A DNA stretch of 64,000 bases. It comes from Mangrovihabitans endophyticus. Its GTDB lineage: Bacteria; Actinomycetota; Actinomycetes; Mycobacteriales; Micromonosporaceae. The notes beneath the pieces were generated by a model that did not search any database, was not told the DNA's origin, and saw nothing but the letters and a program-made list of their open reading frames with translations. Location: positions 62,001 to 126,000 of the forward strand of contig NZ_BMMX01000014.1 of NCBI RefSeq assembly GCF_014646155.1. The letters run 5' to 3'. How positions within the stretch are numbered: position 1 is the first letter of the stretch; the number at the start of each line of letters is the position of its first letter. The position numbers and the translations under genes are program-made. This document shows positions 40,511 through 49,491 of this stretch, piece by piece.

Positions 40511-41121
40511 GCGTTCAACTCGCCCGCCCACCGGGTGAACAGCGTGTGCGGTACGCCCATGGCGTCCAGCACCTTGCCGGCGACGAAGTCGATCAACTGG
40601 CCGGCGCTCGCTTGCGCACCGACGGAGTAGAAGCCGGGGCTGGCCGGCAACACCACAGCCCCGGCATCGTGCAGGGCCAGCAGGTGCTCCAGGTGGCTGC
40701 GAGTCACCGGAGTCTCCCGCGGCACCACGACGGTCCGCCGCCGTTCCTTGAGCGACACCTCGGCGGCGCGTTGCAGCAGGTCCTTGGACAGCCCGATGGC
40801 GATGCCCGCGCACGCCGCCGTGCTGGCCGGAACCACGACCATGCCCCGGGCCGGATACGAACCGCTACTCGGTCCCGCCGCCAGGTCTCCGGCCGGCCAG
40901 TACGCGAGGTCGCCCAGGTCCCGGCCGAGCCAGGCGGACACGTCGTCCTTCCAGTGGCCGTCCCGGACGCTTGCGCCGGTCTCGTCCAGCAACGTGAGCC
41001 GGGCCGCCCGGGACACCACGAGGTCGACCGCCTCCCCGGCGTCCAGCAGGGCACCGATGACCGAGCGCGCGTACGGCGTACCGGAGGCACCGGAGACGCC
41101 GACGATCCATGGTGTTCGCAT
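40483..41121 (-). CDS. ubiX: UbiX-type flavin prenyltransferase
   Basis: Makes prenylated FMN, the cofactor of UbiD decarboxylases; 212 residues. Motifs: GVSGASGTPYARSV at the N-terminus (phosphate loop), VVVPASTAACAGIAIGLSKDLLQRAA, and RRRTVVVPRETPVTR near residue 130. In futalosine-pathway actinomycetes this protein supports the late decarboxylation step. Third in the ubiD-ubiA-ubiX order on the minus strand, 50 bp after the prenyltransferase. Confidence 0.9.
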   Translation of the reverse strand: MRTPWIVGVSGASGTPYARSVIGALLDAGEAVDLVVSRAARLTLLDETGASVRDGHWKDDVSAWLGRDLGDLAYWPAGDLAAGPSSGSYPARGMVVVPASTAACAGIAIGLSKDLLQRAAEVSLKERRRTVVVPRETPVTRSHLEHLLALHDAGAVVLPASPGFYSVGAQASAGQLIDFVAGKVLDAMGVPHTLFTRWAGELNAQRSPLGGP

Positions 41122-41171
41122 GGTCCCAGCATGCCCGCTCGGAGGTGATGCCCGCCGGTGACCGGCGCGGC

Positions 41172-42071
41172 TCACCCCAGGCGGGCTTGGACCGCGAGGT
41201 CGAGCACGGCGAACAGGAACAGCGCGATGCCGACGAATCCGTTCGCGGTGAAGAACGCCCGGTTCACCTTCGAGAGGTCCGCGGGCGTGACGACGATGTG
41301 CTGGTAGCCGAACGCGGCGGCGGTGAGCAGCAGGCCGATCCACCACAGCCAGCCAAGACCGGCCAGCACGCCAAACCAGACGAACAGCGCGAAGGTCACC
41401 ACGTGCGTCGCGGTCGAGACGTGCAGGGCGACACGAACCCCGAAGCGCGCGGGCGTGGAGTGCACCCCGATCCGCCGGTCCACCTCGACGTCCTGGCAGG
41501 CGTAGATGATGTCGAAACCGCCGATCCACAGCCCCACCGCGGCGCCCAGCACCCACGCCGGGCCGGAGCCCGCGAACGTCCCGGTGATCGCCAGCCAGGC
41601 ACCGACCGGGGCCACCGACTGCGCCAGGGCGAGCACGTAGTGCGGGAAGCTGGTGAACCGTTTCGCGTACGGGTAGATCACCAGCGGCACCACCGCCAAC
41701 GGTGACAGCAGCAGGCAGAGCGGGTTGAGCAGGCCGGCGGCGAGGAACAGCAGGGCCAGCGAGACCAGGGCGCCGGTCCAGGCGGTACGCACGCTGACCG
41801 CGCCGGTGACCAGTTCGCGGTTGCGGGTGCGCGGGTTCAGCGCGTCGATGCGGCGGTCCAGGATCCGGTTGGCGGCCATCGCGAAGGTGCGCCCGGCCAC
41901 CATGGCGACGGTGACCAGCAGCAGGTCGACCCAGTGCACTCCGGAGCCGTCCACGGCCATCGCGACCAGGGCGGACAGATAGGCGAACGGCAGCGCGAAG
42001 ACGGAGTGCTCGATGGCGACCAGCCGCAGGAACGCCTTGACCCGGCCCGGACTCTCGGCGACGTCGGTCAC
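41172..42071 (-). CDS. mqnP: UbiA-family prenyltransferase (MqnP type)
   Basis: Membrane enzyme attaching the polyprenyl tail to the naphthoate ring; 299 residues with ~8 helices. Two Asp-rich motifs are visible: NRILDRRIDALNPRT (~residue 68) and DVEVDRRIGVHS (~residue 190), as in the 4-hydroxybenzoate prenyltransferase-like MqnP. GTG 42071 overlaps the UbiD stop by 4 bp, so the two are coupled. Substrate (1,4-dihydroxy-6-naphthoate) is inferred from pathway genes in the window. Confidence 0.88.
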   Translation of the reverse strand: MTDVAESPGRVKAFLRLVAIEHSVFALPFAYLSALVAMAVDGSGVHWVDLLLVTVAMVAGRTFAMAANRILDRRIDALNPRTRNRELVTGAVSVRTAWTGALVSLALLFLAAGLLNPLCLLLSPLAVVPLVIYPYAKRFTSFPHYVLALAQSVAPVGAWLAITGTFAGSGPAWVLGAAVGLWIGGFDIIYACQDVEVDRRIGVHSTPARFGVRVALHVSTATHVVTFALFVWFGVLAGLGWLWWIGLLLTAAAFGYQHIVVTPADLSKVNRAFFTANGFVGIALFLFAVLDLAVQARLG

Positions 42072-43528
42072 GAGATCCCGTACTCCTTCCAGCGTTTGTC
42101 CACCAGGCTGGTGATCTCCGGCGACATGGTCATCTCCTCCGGCCACCCCCTGGTGTATCCCTCGGACGGCAGCTTACGGGTTGCGTCGATGCCCGCCTTG
42201 CCGCCCCAGAACTGCTGGTAGGAAGCATGATCGAGATGGTCCACCGGACCTTGGGTGAGCAGCAGGTCGCGGTCGTAGTCGACGTTGCCGAACGCCCGGA
42301 ACGCCACCTCGCGGTAGTCGTGCACGTCGCAGTCCTCGTCCACCACCACGATCAGCTTGGACAGCGACATCAGATGCGCACCCCACACCGCGTTCATGAT
42401 CTTCTGGGCGTGTTTGGGGTAGCGCTTGCGGATGGACACGATCACGCAGTTGTGGAAGACCCCGGCGGCGGGCATGTCGTAGTCGACGATGTCCGGGATG
42501 AGCATCCGCAGCAGCGGTAGAAAGATGCGCTCGGTGGCCTTGCCCAGCCCGTGATCCTCCTGCGGCGGCTTGGACGTGATGATCGAGTGGTAGACGGGCC
42601 GGCGGCGCATGGTCATGCACTCGATGTGCAGCACGGGGAAGGGCTCGACCGGCGTGTAGAAGCCGGTGTGGTCGCCGAACGGGCCCTCCGGCATCCGCTC
42701 GCCCGGTTCGAGATGGCCCTCCAGCACGATCTGTGCCTGCGCCGGCACCTGCAGCGGCACGGTCAGGCAGTCCACCATCTCGACCCGCTCCCCGCGCAGG
42801 AAGCCGGCGAACAGGTACTCGTCGATGTCGCCGGGAAGCGGCGCGCTGGCGGCGTAGCTGACCACCGGGTCGCAGCCGATCGCGACGGCCACCGGCAGCC
42901 GCTCGCCGCGGCGTTCCGCGACCGCATGGTGCGCCGTGGAGTCCTTGTGGATCTGCCAGTGCATGCCCAGCGTGTTCCGCGAGTGCTGCTGCAACCGGTA
43001 GAGGCCGAGGTTGCGCTTGCCGGTCTCCGGGTGCTTGGTGTGCGTCAGCCCGTAGTTGTGGAAGACACCGCCGTCACCCGGCCACACCTGCAGGCCGGGC
43101 AGCCGGTTCAGGTCCACCTCGTCGCCGCGCAGCACGACCTCCTGGCAGGGCGCGGACTTTACCTTCTTCGGCGGTACGGACTTGAGCTGCAACACCTTGC
43201 CCAGCCCCTCGCGCACCCCGGACCAGCCGACCGGCAGCTCGGGCTTGATCAGCGCGCCGATCCGGTCGCCGACCTCGTCCAGCGTGTCCACGCCGAGCGC
43301 CATGGCCATGCGCCGCTCGGTGCCGAACAGGTTGACCGCCACCGGCATCTCGCCGCGGGTGGGCCGCTCGAACACCAGCGCCGGACCGCCGGCGCGCACG
43401 GTACGGGTGACGATCTCGCTGATCTCCAGGGTGGGGTCCACCGGCACGCTCACCCGCCGCAGCTCACCGGCTCGCTCCAGGGCGGCCAGGAAGCCTTGCA
43501 GGTCGGGGTACGGGAAACGGGCAGCCAT
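42068..43528 (-). CDS. ubiD: UbiD-family decarboxylase
   Basis: prFMN-dependent decarboxylase for the late futalosine (menaquinone) step; 486 residues. Motifs: GGVFHNYGLTHTKHPETGKRNLGLYR with the prFMN contacts, PEGPFGDHTGFY (~residue 290), and KLIVVVDEDCDVHDYREVAFR near 400. ATG 43528-43526 (MAARFPYPDLQGF) fits the family; the upstream 20 codons of open frame are rejected. First gene of ubiD-mqnP-ubiX. Confidence 0.92.
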   Translation of the reverse strand: MAARFPYPDLQGFLAALERAGELRRVSVPVDPTLEISEIVTRTVRAGGPALVFERPTRGEMPVAVNLFGTERRMAMALGVDTLDEVGDRIGALIKPELPVGWSGVREGLGKVLQLKSVPPKKVKSAPCQEVVLRGDEVDLNRLPGLQVWPGDGGVFHNYGLTHTKHPETGKRNLGLYRLQQHSRNTLGMHWQIHKDSTAHHAVAERRGERLPVAVAIGCDPVVSYAASAPLPGDIDEYLFAGFLRGERVEMVDCLTVPLQVPAQAQIVLEGHLEPGERMPEGPFGDHTGFYTPVEPFPVLHIECMTMRRRPVYHSIITSKPPQEDHGLGKATERIFLPLLRMLIPDIVDYDMPAAGVFHNCVIVSIRKRYPKHAQKIMNAVWGAHLMSLSKLIVVVDEDCDVHDYREVAFRAFGNVDYDRDLLLTQGPVDHLDHASYQQFWGGKAGIDATRKLPSEGYTRGWPEEMTMSPEITSLVDKRWKEYGIS

Positions 43529-44249
43529 GGTCACCAGTCTGGCACTGCCGTCCGGGGCGACCGGTTCGGTACGCGAACACGGCCTCATTTCTACGCTCCG
43601 TGTTCGTCACAGTTCGTAGTGTTGGACCTTGCGGGCGTCGCGCCGCGTGCAAACGCTCTCTCGGGCCGCGCGTCGCGGGCGTCGCGAAGAATCGAGATGC
43701 CGAGAGCTTTCCGTGCCCGTGGCCACGGGCGTCATCCGCTTTCCCGGCACGGCCCGGAGGTGTCGAAATCGCGGTGCGAAAAAATCACCGAAAGTCCTGG
43801 CGGCATCCTGGAGAGCAGCGCCGAACGTCCCCACTGAACGCCTAATAAGCTGGTGAAACGGCGGCCGAGCAGGGCCGCGGCAAGAGTTGCCACGACCCGT
43901 GCCGCCCCCGTCACGGATCGACGTCGATCATGTCGCCGCGACGACGCTCGTCGACCGGAGCACCCCAGACGAGCGCGGCGACCCACGCTTGAGTCGCCGA
44001 TCCGACGGAGCGCATCGTCGATCTCTTGAAGCCCCAGCCCGGACAAGATCGCGGATTGTGCCAATCGATTCGCTGCGTAACTAGACAGTGGATAATGCCG
44101 AAGGATTGATGCACACTACGTCACACGGCGTTGCGATCGTCCGCCAACGATCCCCGCCCTTTTTCTTGTGCGAGGGGCACGAGATCCTTTATTGGCGAAC
44201 GAGCGGGAGTCCTTTCCGTGATCCATTTACTTCCCTCGGCCGGTGCGGC
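43529..44249. other. 721-bp region without a supported gene
   Basis: Lies between the divergent ubiD and XRE genes. Contains the 9-bp inverted repeat near ubiD (43574-43606) and a 16-bp perfect palindrome GCCCGTGGCCACGGGC (43715-43730). Base composition falls in the last ~200 bp. A 110-codon minus frame at 43732-44064 lacks a ribosome site and a protein-like composition, so I do not call it. Confidence 0.55.
43574..43606. promoter_or_regulatory. 9-bp inverted repeat upstream of ubiD
   Basis: CGAACACGG and CCGTGTTCG, 15 bp apart, 46-78 bp before the ubiD start. Candidate operator or leader hairpin. Confidence 0.4.
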
Positions 44250-44810
44250 ATGAGGCCGGGCGTCCCCGCGCCCCGCGCGGGCAGGGACGAGCAGCAGTCG
44301 GGGTCCCCGGCGACGGATCCGGTCGCCCAGCGTGATCAGGACCGGGCCATGCGGGCGGCCCTGGAGTTGGACGGGCCGGCCGCCGGGACCCGGCTCGCGG
44401 ACCAGCTCCGTCTGGCATGGGTGGCCGCCGGCCGACCTTCCATGTCGACCCTCGGCGACCACGTCGGATACAGCAAGGCCACCATTTCCAAGGTGCTCTC
44501 CGGCAAGATGGCCCCGGCCTGGCGCCTGGTCGTCAAGCTCGGCCGAGAGCTCGGCGTCTCCACCGCCACCGTGCAGCAGGAGTGGCACCCACTGTGGATC
44601 GCCGCGGACAGCCACCGCTGGCGGGTGCCGTCGTCGTCGCGTCCGGCCTACGGGGCCGGCGAATCCTGTCAGACCTGCGGTTGCTGGGTGACCGACATCG
44701 ACCGGCACCGCGCCTGGCACGAGGATCTGAACGAGCGGACCGCGCGGGCTGCCGAATCACTGCGATGGGCCACCCTGCGGGACGCCTTACCCCGCCGAGA
44801 CCGCCCGTGA
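44250..44810 (+). CDS. XRE-type helix-turn-helix regulator
   Basis: 186 residues. HTH at ~60-115 (ADQLRLAWVAAGRPSMSTLGDHVGYSKATISKVLSGKMAPAW). A later CQTCGCW...DIDRH...H segment could bind zinc. ATG 44250 follows a lower-GC upstream stretch; an in-frame extension to 44088 would add 54 residues of poor composition and is rejected. Typical of the large orphan XRE set in actinomycetes. Convergent with ccsB. Confidence 0.75.
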   Translation: MRPGVPAPRAGRDEQQSGSPATDPVAQRDQDRAMRAALELDGPAAGTRLADQLRLAWVAAGRPSMSTLGDHVGYSKATISKVLSGKMAPAWRLVVKLGRELGVSTATVQQEWHPLWIAADSHRWRVPSSSRPAYGAGESCQTCGCWVTDIDRHRAWHEDLNERTARAAESLRWATLRDALPRRDRP

Positions 44811-44816
44811 CACCGC

Positions 44817-44839
44817 CCCGCGCCTAGGGACGGCGCGGG
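44817..44839. terminator. Bidirectional hairpin between XRE gene and ccsB
   Basis: CCCGCGCC, 7-nt loop, GGCGCGGG: a perfect 8-bp stem in the 39-bp gap of two convergent genes. Confidence 0.65.
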
Positions 44840-44849
44840 AGCGTGCCCG

Positions 44850-45851
44850 TCACATCCCGCCCGCGTTGGCGTAGGAGTGCAGCCCGGTGAAGAACAGGTT
44901 CACGCCGAACAGGTTCATCAGCATGGTGGCGAAGCCGAGCAGCGCGATCCAGGTGGCGGTGGTGCGCTTGACGCTGGGGGTGGCACGCGCGTGCAGGTAG
45001 CAGGCGTAGACGACCCAGGAGATGAACGCCCAGACCTCCTTGGGGTCCCAGCCCCAGTAACGGCCCCAGGACGCCTCCGCCCACAACGGCCCGGCGATCA
45101 GCGCGCCGAAGGTGAACAGCGGGAAGGCGAACGCGTGCAGGCGGAAGGTCAGCCGCTCCAACGTCTCGGCCGCCGAGACGCGCTTGCCGAGCGTGTACGG
45201 GAAACGGCGCTTGCCCTGGTCGTACCCGCTGCGGATGAGGAACATCGTGGCGGGAACCGCGCCGAGCAGCAGGATGCCGGACGCGATGATGATGGTCGAC
45301 ACGTGGATGAGGAACCAGTAGGAGTGCAGCGCCGGGACCAGCGGACCGACCGGCGTGTACGCGACGAGGGCGGCTGCCCCGTTCAACACGACCAGACAGA
45401 GGGCGACGAACAGGCCGAGATGGCGGACGCCGGGTCGGCGGGTCAGCACGACCATCCAGGCCACCGACCCGACAAAGGTGACCGACAGGATGAACTCGTA
45501 CATGTTGCCCCACGGCATCCGCCCCGCGGCGAGGCCGCGCGTGACGAGGGTGCCGAGGTGCAGCAGCACGCCGAGCGCGTTGACGCCGACCGCGACCTTG
45601 CCGAAGAGCGCACCCCGGTCGAGCGGCGTGCGAGGCGGTGCGGACGACGCGGGATCGGAGGGCGGAAGGTCACCGGGGACCTCCACGGCATCGGTAGGCG
45701 CGCCGGCACCGACCAGTTGCCGCGCCGGGCGTACCGCGGCGCGGCCGACGCGGCTGCGGTTGCCGAACGCGTACTCCGCGGCGTAGCTGACCATCGCGGC
45801 CAGATAGGCCAGCACGGTCAGTGCCATCAGTTGATTCGACAGCTCCGCCAT
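44850..45851 (-). CDS. ccsB: Cytochrome c biogenesis protein CcsB/CcsA (heme handling)
   Basis: Membrane subunit of system II cytochrome c maturation that presents heme to apocytochrome; 333 residues, ~8 helices. The heme-handling WWD-type motif is WGRYWGWDPKEVWAFISW (~residue 255), with His in LHSYWFLIHV and other conserved positions. ~40 variable residues lie between helices 1 and 2. The ATG overlaps the resB stop by 1 bp (TGATG). Partner of ResB in the same operon. Confidence 0.93.
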   Translation of the reverse strand: MAELSNQLMALTVLAYLAAMVSYAAEYAFGNRSRVGRAAVRPARQLVGAGAPTDAVEVPGDLPPSDPASSAPPRTPLDRGALFGKVAVGVNALGVLLHLGTLVTRGLAAGRMPWGNMYEFILSVTFVGSVAWMVVLTRRPGVRHLGLFVALCLVVLNGAAALVAYTPVGPLVPALHSYWFLIHVSTIIIASGILLLGAVPATMFLIRSGYDQGKRRFPYTLGKRVSAAETLERLTFRLHAFAFPLFTFGALIAGPLWAEASWGRYWGWDPKEVWAFISWVVYACYLHARATPSVKRTTATWIALLGFATMLMNLFGVNLFFTGLHSYANAGGM

Positions 45852-47494
45852 CAGGGCGCCCTCCCGTCGTCGGCGGCGGCCTCCGCTGCGACGGCCGCGT
45901 GCACCAGCTCGGCGAACTCCTCGCCGAAGCCGGGATAGTCGGTGCGCGGCAGGCCACCGGCCTCCACCAAGCTACCGCCGCGCTCGTCGGCGTCCGGTGC
46001 CGGGGGAGAAATCCGGAACCACACGCGGCGCCGATGACCGGCCAGCGACAGCATCAGCCCGATCAGGCCGGCCACCGCACCACCGAGCACCAGGGCCTGC
46101 GTCGGGTCGTAGCGGACGGCGAGCGTGACGAACGGCCGGGTGCCGAGGAACTGCAGCGTCGAGCCGTCGTCGAGCGTCCAGGTGTCACCGGGCGTGAGCT
46201 TGCGCGGTCGCGCACCGCTGACATTCGTCAGTTGACCGCTGGCGATCTGGGCACGGTTGAGCGCGTACACGGATTCGGGATTGCCCAGGTCGACGCCGAG
46301 GTCGCCGCGGTACGCGGTGAGGAAGAGCGCGGGTGAGCGTTCCTGCGGGTAGGCCGAGCGGGGTGAACCGTCCGCGCTGACCGTGGGCAGGTATACGCCC
46401 TCGAACCCGACTTGCAGGTCGGGGTTGCGCTTGTTGGTGGCCGGGTCGATGTTGACATCCGGGAACTTGGCCGCGCCCTCGCTGGTCAGCATGCCGTCGG
46501 TGGGCAGGAAAGGTACGACCTTCGTCTGGCTCACGCCGTACCGGTCGGTGAACCGCAGGATCGGCGCGTATCCCTGGCCGAGCAGGTGCACGTTGGCGTG
46601 GTGCAGACGCAGCGGATCGTTGACGGTGAACCGGCGACGGTGCACCGGGCCGCCGTCCTCGGTCACGTCGACCGTGGCCATGAAGCTCTTCGGCTGGCCG
46701 GTGGGCTGGAACGTGGCCTGGAACCGGGTCAGGTTGAGGCAGAACCGGGGCAGGTCGGCGGGTTGCACCCGGGGACCGAGGGACGACTCGTCGTACTGCG
46801 TGACCGCGTTGCAGAAGCCGGTGTCGGCGCCCTGGACGAGCAGACGGTTACCGTGCCACCCGTACCAGGAACCGAAGCCCACCCCGACGAGCACCGCCAG
46901 CAGCGCCACGTGGAACAGCAGGTTGCCGGTCTCCTTGAGGTAGCCCTTCTCGGCGGAGACGATCCACGTCCCGGCGTCGTCCACCGCCGCGCGGGTGCGG
47001 AAGCGACGGCGCCGCAGCACCGCCGCCACGTCGGCGGCCACCTCGGCGGGCGCGCCCGGTCGTGGCGTCCCGGGCATGTGCTGCGGCAGCCGCCCGAGTC
47101 GACGGGGTGCCGACGGCGGCGGTGTCCACAGCGAACGCACCTGGTCCACCAGCCGGGGCAGCACACAGCCGATCAGGGAGGTGAACAGCAACAGGTAGAC
47201 CGCGGCGAACCAGGCCGACGCGTACACGTCGAACCCGCCCAGCCGATCCACCACCGGCGCCAGGTCCGGGTGCTGCCGGAAGTACGTCGCGACCCGCTCC
47301 GGGCTGACCTTGCGCTGCGGCAGCACCGAGCCGGGAATCGCCGCGACCGCGAGCAGGAAGAGCAACACCAGGGCGGTACGCATGCTGGTGAGCTGGCGCC
47401 ACGAGTTGCGCAGCAGCGCCAAGACCGGGTTGCTGCGGCGCGGCGGCGGCGCGGCAGGCGGGGCGGGGCGGTCTTCGACGACTGTCACAGCCAT
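45851..47494 (-). CDS. resB: Cytochrome c biogenesis protein ResB
   Basis: 547 residues. Helices at ~45-65, ~95-115, ~195-215 and one near the C-terminus (~485-505) flank a large extracytoplasmic domain, the ResB pattern. Early motif LTSMRTALVLLFLLAVAAIPGSVLPQ and the ETGNLLFHVALLAVLVGVGFG segment are characteristic. Works with CcsB to deliver heme to apocytochrome c. ATG 47494 lies inside ccdA (10-bp overlap). Confidence 0.93.
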   Translation of the reverse strand: MAVTVVEDRPAPPAAPPPRRSNPVLALLRNSWRQLTSMRTALVLLFLLAVAAIPGSVLPQRKVSPERVATYFRQHPDLAPVVDRLGGFDVYASAWFAAVYLLLFTSLIGCVLPRLVDQVRSLWTPPPSAPRRLGRLPQHMPGTPRPGAPAEVAADVAAVLRRRRFRTRAAVDDAGTWIVSAEKGYLKETGNLLFHVALLAVLVGVGFGSWYGWHGNRLLVQGADTGFCNAVTQYDESSLGPRVQPADLPRFCLNLTRFQATFQPTGQPKSFMATVDVTEDGGPVHRRRFTVNDPLRLHHANVHLLGQGYAPILRFTDRYGVSQTKVVPFLPTDGMLTSEGAAKFPDVNIDPATNKRNPDLQVGFEGVYLPTVSADGSPRSAYPQERSPALFLTAYRGDLGVDLGNPESVYALNRAQIASGQLTNVSGARPRKLTPGDTWTLDDGSTLQFLGTRPFVTLAVRYDPTQALVLGGAVAGLIGLMLSLAGHRRRVWFRISPPAPDADERGGSLVEAGGLPRTDYPGFGEEFAELVHAAVAAEAAADDGRAP

Positions 47495-48258
47495 GTCCCC
47501 GCGTTGAAGTCGAGGGTGGTGCGCAACCAGATCAGGAACTCGTTCCAGCCCCCGGTGACCAGCGCCAGCCCGATCAGGATGAGCAGCGCCCCACCGACAC
47601 GGGTCACCCAGCGGCTGTTGCGGCGGACCGCCCGGAACACCCCGAGCAGCTTGCGGAAGAACAGGCCGAACAGCACGAACGGCACCCCGAGCCCGAGGCT
47701 GTACGCCATCGCCAGCACCACCGACCGGTCGGTCTGGCCGCTGGTGGTGGCCAGCGCGAGCACCGCGCCCAGGGTCGGGCCGACGCACGGCAGCCAGGAG
47801 AGCGCGAACAGCGCGCCGAAGATCGGCGCGCCGATCAGGCCGGCCGCCGGGAGCCGGCGGATGCGGACCTCCCGTTGCATCCCGGGGATCAGCCCGAGAT
47901 AGCCCACGCCGAGCACGATGACCAGGACGCCGAGCACCACGTTGAGCGCGTCGGCGTGGGTCAGCATGGTGCGGCCGATGTTCGCGACGAGCGTGGCGAG
48001 CAGCGTGAACACGACCGCGAAGCCGAGGACGAACAGCGAGGTGCCGGCCAGAATGCGCCCGTACCGGCCGGGCTCACGCGGCGCGGGCCGGGACGCGTCC
48101 AGGTCGGAACCGGCCAGGCCGGTCACGTACGACAGGTAGCCGGGTAGCAACGGCAGGACGCACGGGGACAGGATGCTGACCAGCCCGGCGAGCGCCGCCA
48201 CGCCGATCGCCAGCAGCAGCGGGCCGGTGCTGGCGATGTCCGCGAATCCGGCGCCCAT
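47485..48258 (-). CDS. ccdA: CcdA-type thiol-disulfide membrane transporter
   Basis: 257 residues with six helices. The two redox cysteines are in LSPCVLPLLPGYLSYVTG (helix 1) and LPCVGPTLG (helix 4), as in CcdA/DsbD-beta. It passes electrons across the membrane to ResA, which keeps the cytochrome c CXXCH thiols reduced. Start abuts the resA stop; end overlaps resB. Confidence 0.92.
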   Translation of the reverse strand: MGAGFADIASTGPLLLAIGVAALAGLVSILSPCVLPLLPGYLSYVTGLAGSDLDASRPAPREPGRYGRILAGTSLFVLGFAVVFTLLATLVANIGRTMLTHADALNVVLGVLVIVLGVGYLGLIPGMQREVRIRRLPAAGLIGAPIFGALFALSWLPCVGPTLGAVLALATTSGQTDRSVVLAMAYSLGLGVPFVLFGLFFRKLLGVFRAVRRNSRWVTRVGGALLILIGLALVTGGWNEFLIWLRTTLDFNAGTWL

Positions 48259-48836
48259 CAGCCGGTCCCCTCCGCGGCGATGCTCTCCACCAGGGGCTGC
48301 AACTCGCTGCGGGCCACCTCCCGGCGCACCGCGGCGGCGATCCGGCCCTGCCGGTCGAGGACCAGCGTCGACGGGGTGCTGGCCTGCGTCACGTCGAACT
48401 GCAACGCGACCTTCGAGTCCGGGTCGTAGATGCTCGGATAGGTGATCTGACCGCGTTCGAACGCTCTCGCCGCGTCACGGTCGTCGCGGATGTTGACGCC
48501 GATGAAGGCCACGCCCTTGGCCTTGGTCGCCTGGTAGGTCTCCTCCAGGTCGTCCGCTTCGGCCCGGCACGGGTTGCACCATGAGCCCCAGAAGTTGACC
48601 ACCACGACCTTGCCACGGTCCGCCGCTACGTCGTACGTGCCACCGTCCAGCCGTTCGCCGGTCACCTCCCGGGCCGCGGGACGGTCCTGCGGATCGCACC
48701 GGATGACACCGTCGGCGCCGGTCGCGCACTGCTTGGCCCAGCCGTCGTCGCCGCAGCCGGTCGTCGCCGCCACGCTCAGCGCGACGACGGACAGCAGCAT
48801 GGCCCGCAGCGCGGACCTGGACGGGTGCCGGCGCAC
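48258..48836 (-). CDS. resA: ResA/TlpA-like thioredoxin lipoprotein
   Basis: 192 residues. The N-terminal signal with TTGC suggests a lipoprotein cleaved near residue 28. Thioredoxin-fold active site FWGSWCNPCRAE at ~residue 86. It reduces the apocytochrome c heme-binding cysteines. GTG 48836-48834 is preceded by GGGGG; 4 bp after the phosphatase stop. In operon with ccdA, resB and ccsB. Confidence 0.9.
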   Translation of the reverse strand: MRRHPSRSALRAMLLSVVALSVAATTGCGDDGWAKQCATGADGVIRCDPQDRPAAREVTGERLDGGTYDVAADRGKVVVVNFWGSWCNPCRAEADDLEETYQATKAKGVAFIGVNIRDDRDAARAFERGQITYPSIYDPDSKVALQFDVTQASTPSTLVLDRQGRIAAAVRREVARSELQPLVESIAAEGTG

Positions 48837-48840
48837 CTGG

Positions 48841-49491
48841 TCACGCCCCCTTCGCGGTGCGTGCGCTCGGCGAGGTGGCCACCAGGTGCGCGGCGGGTTC
48901 GGAATAGTCGATCCCGACGATCCGGGCGTCTTCGAAACGGAACGAGGTCAGGCTGGCCAGGCCGCACTGACGTCGACGCGGGTCGTGCCAGAGCCGCTTG
49001 TGTTCCGCGTACCGGCGCAGCGTCCAGATCGGGAGCTGGTGTGACACGCAGACCGCCTCGTGGCCCTCGGCGACCACCCGGGCGGCCTGCAACGCTGCGA
49101 ACATCCGCTGCGCGATGACCAGGTATGCCTCGCCCCAGGACGGCGTGATCGGGTCGCGCAGCACCCACCAGTGCCGGGGGTTGCCGAACGCCCCGTCGCC
49201 CGCCGAGACCCGCTTGCCCTCGAAGTAGTTGGCGCTCTCGATCAGCCGCACGTCGCTGTCGGTCTCGATGCCGAACTGGGCCGAGATCGGCTCGGCGGTC
49301 TCCTGCGCGCGCTCCAGCGGGCTCGCCACCACGTGCGTGACGTCCCGGTCGGCCAGGGCCTGCGCGGCCGCCTTGGCCATCTGCCGACCCAGTTCGGAGA
49401 GGTGGAAACCGGGCAGCCGGCCGTACAGGATCTTGGTGGGGTTGTGCACCTCGCCGTGCCGCAGCACATGCACCGTGGTCGTGGTGGTCAC
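48841..49491 (-). CDS. Histidine phosphatase (phosphoglycerate mutase-like)
   Basis: 216 residues of the 2H phosphatase family. Catalytic LRHGE at residues ~10-14 and the second His in VSHQLP (~150); [12 protein letters not shown] is the third family motif. Substrate is unknown. It is regularly found between hemL and resA in actinomycetes, and translation is coupled to hemL (GTGA overlap). Confidence 0.9.
   Translation of the reverse strand: MTTTTTVHVLRHGEVHNPTKILYGRLPGFHLSELGRQMAKAAAQALADRDVTHVVASPLERAQETAEPISAQFGIETDSDVRLIESANYFEGKRVSAGDGAFGNPRHWWVLRDPITPSWGEAYLVIAQRMFAALQAARVVAEGHEAVCVSHQLPIWTLRRYAEHKRLWHDPRRRQCGLASLTSFRFEDARIVGIDYSEPAAHLVATSPSARTAKGA

Noticed and set aside
43732..44064. 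110-codon minus frame in the ubiD/XRE gap
   Set aside because: No ribosome site, Arg/Ser-rich composition typical of random GC-rich frames, and it overlaps the palindrome region.
44088..44249. N-terminal extension of the XRE regulator
   Set aside because: The 54 residues have an unusual composition and lower GC; the HTH family starts nearer 44250.
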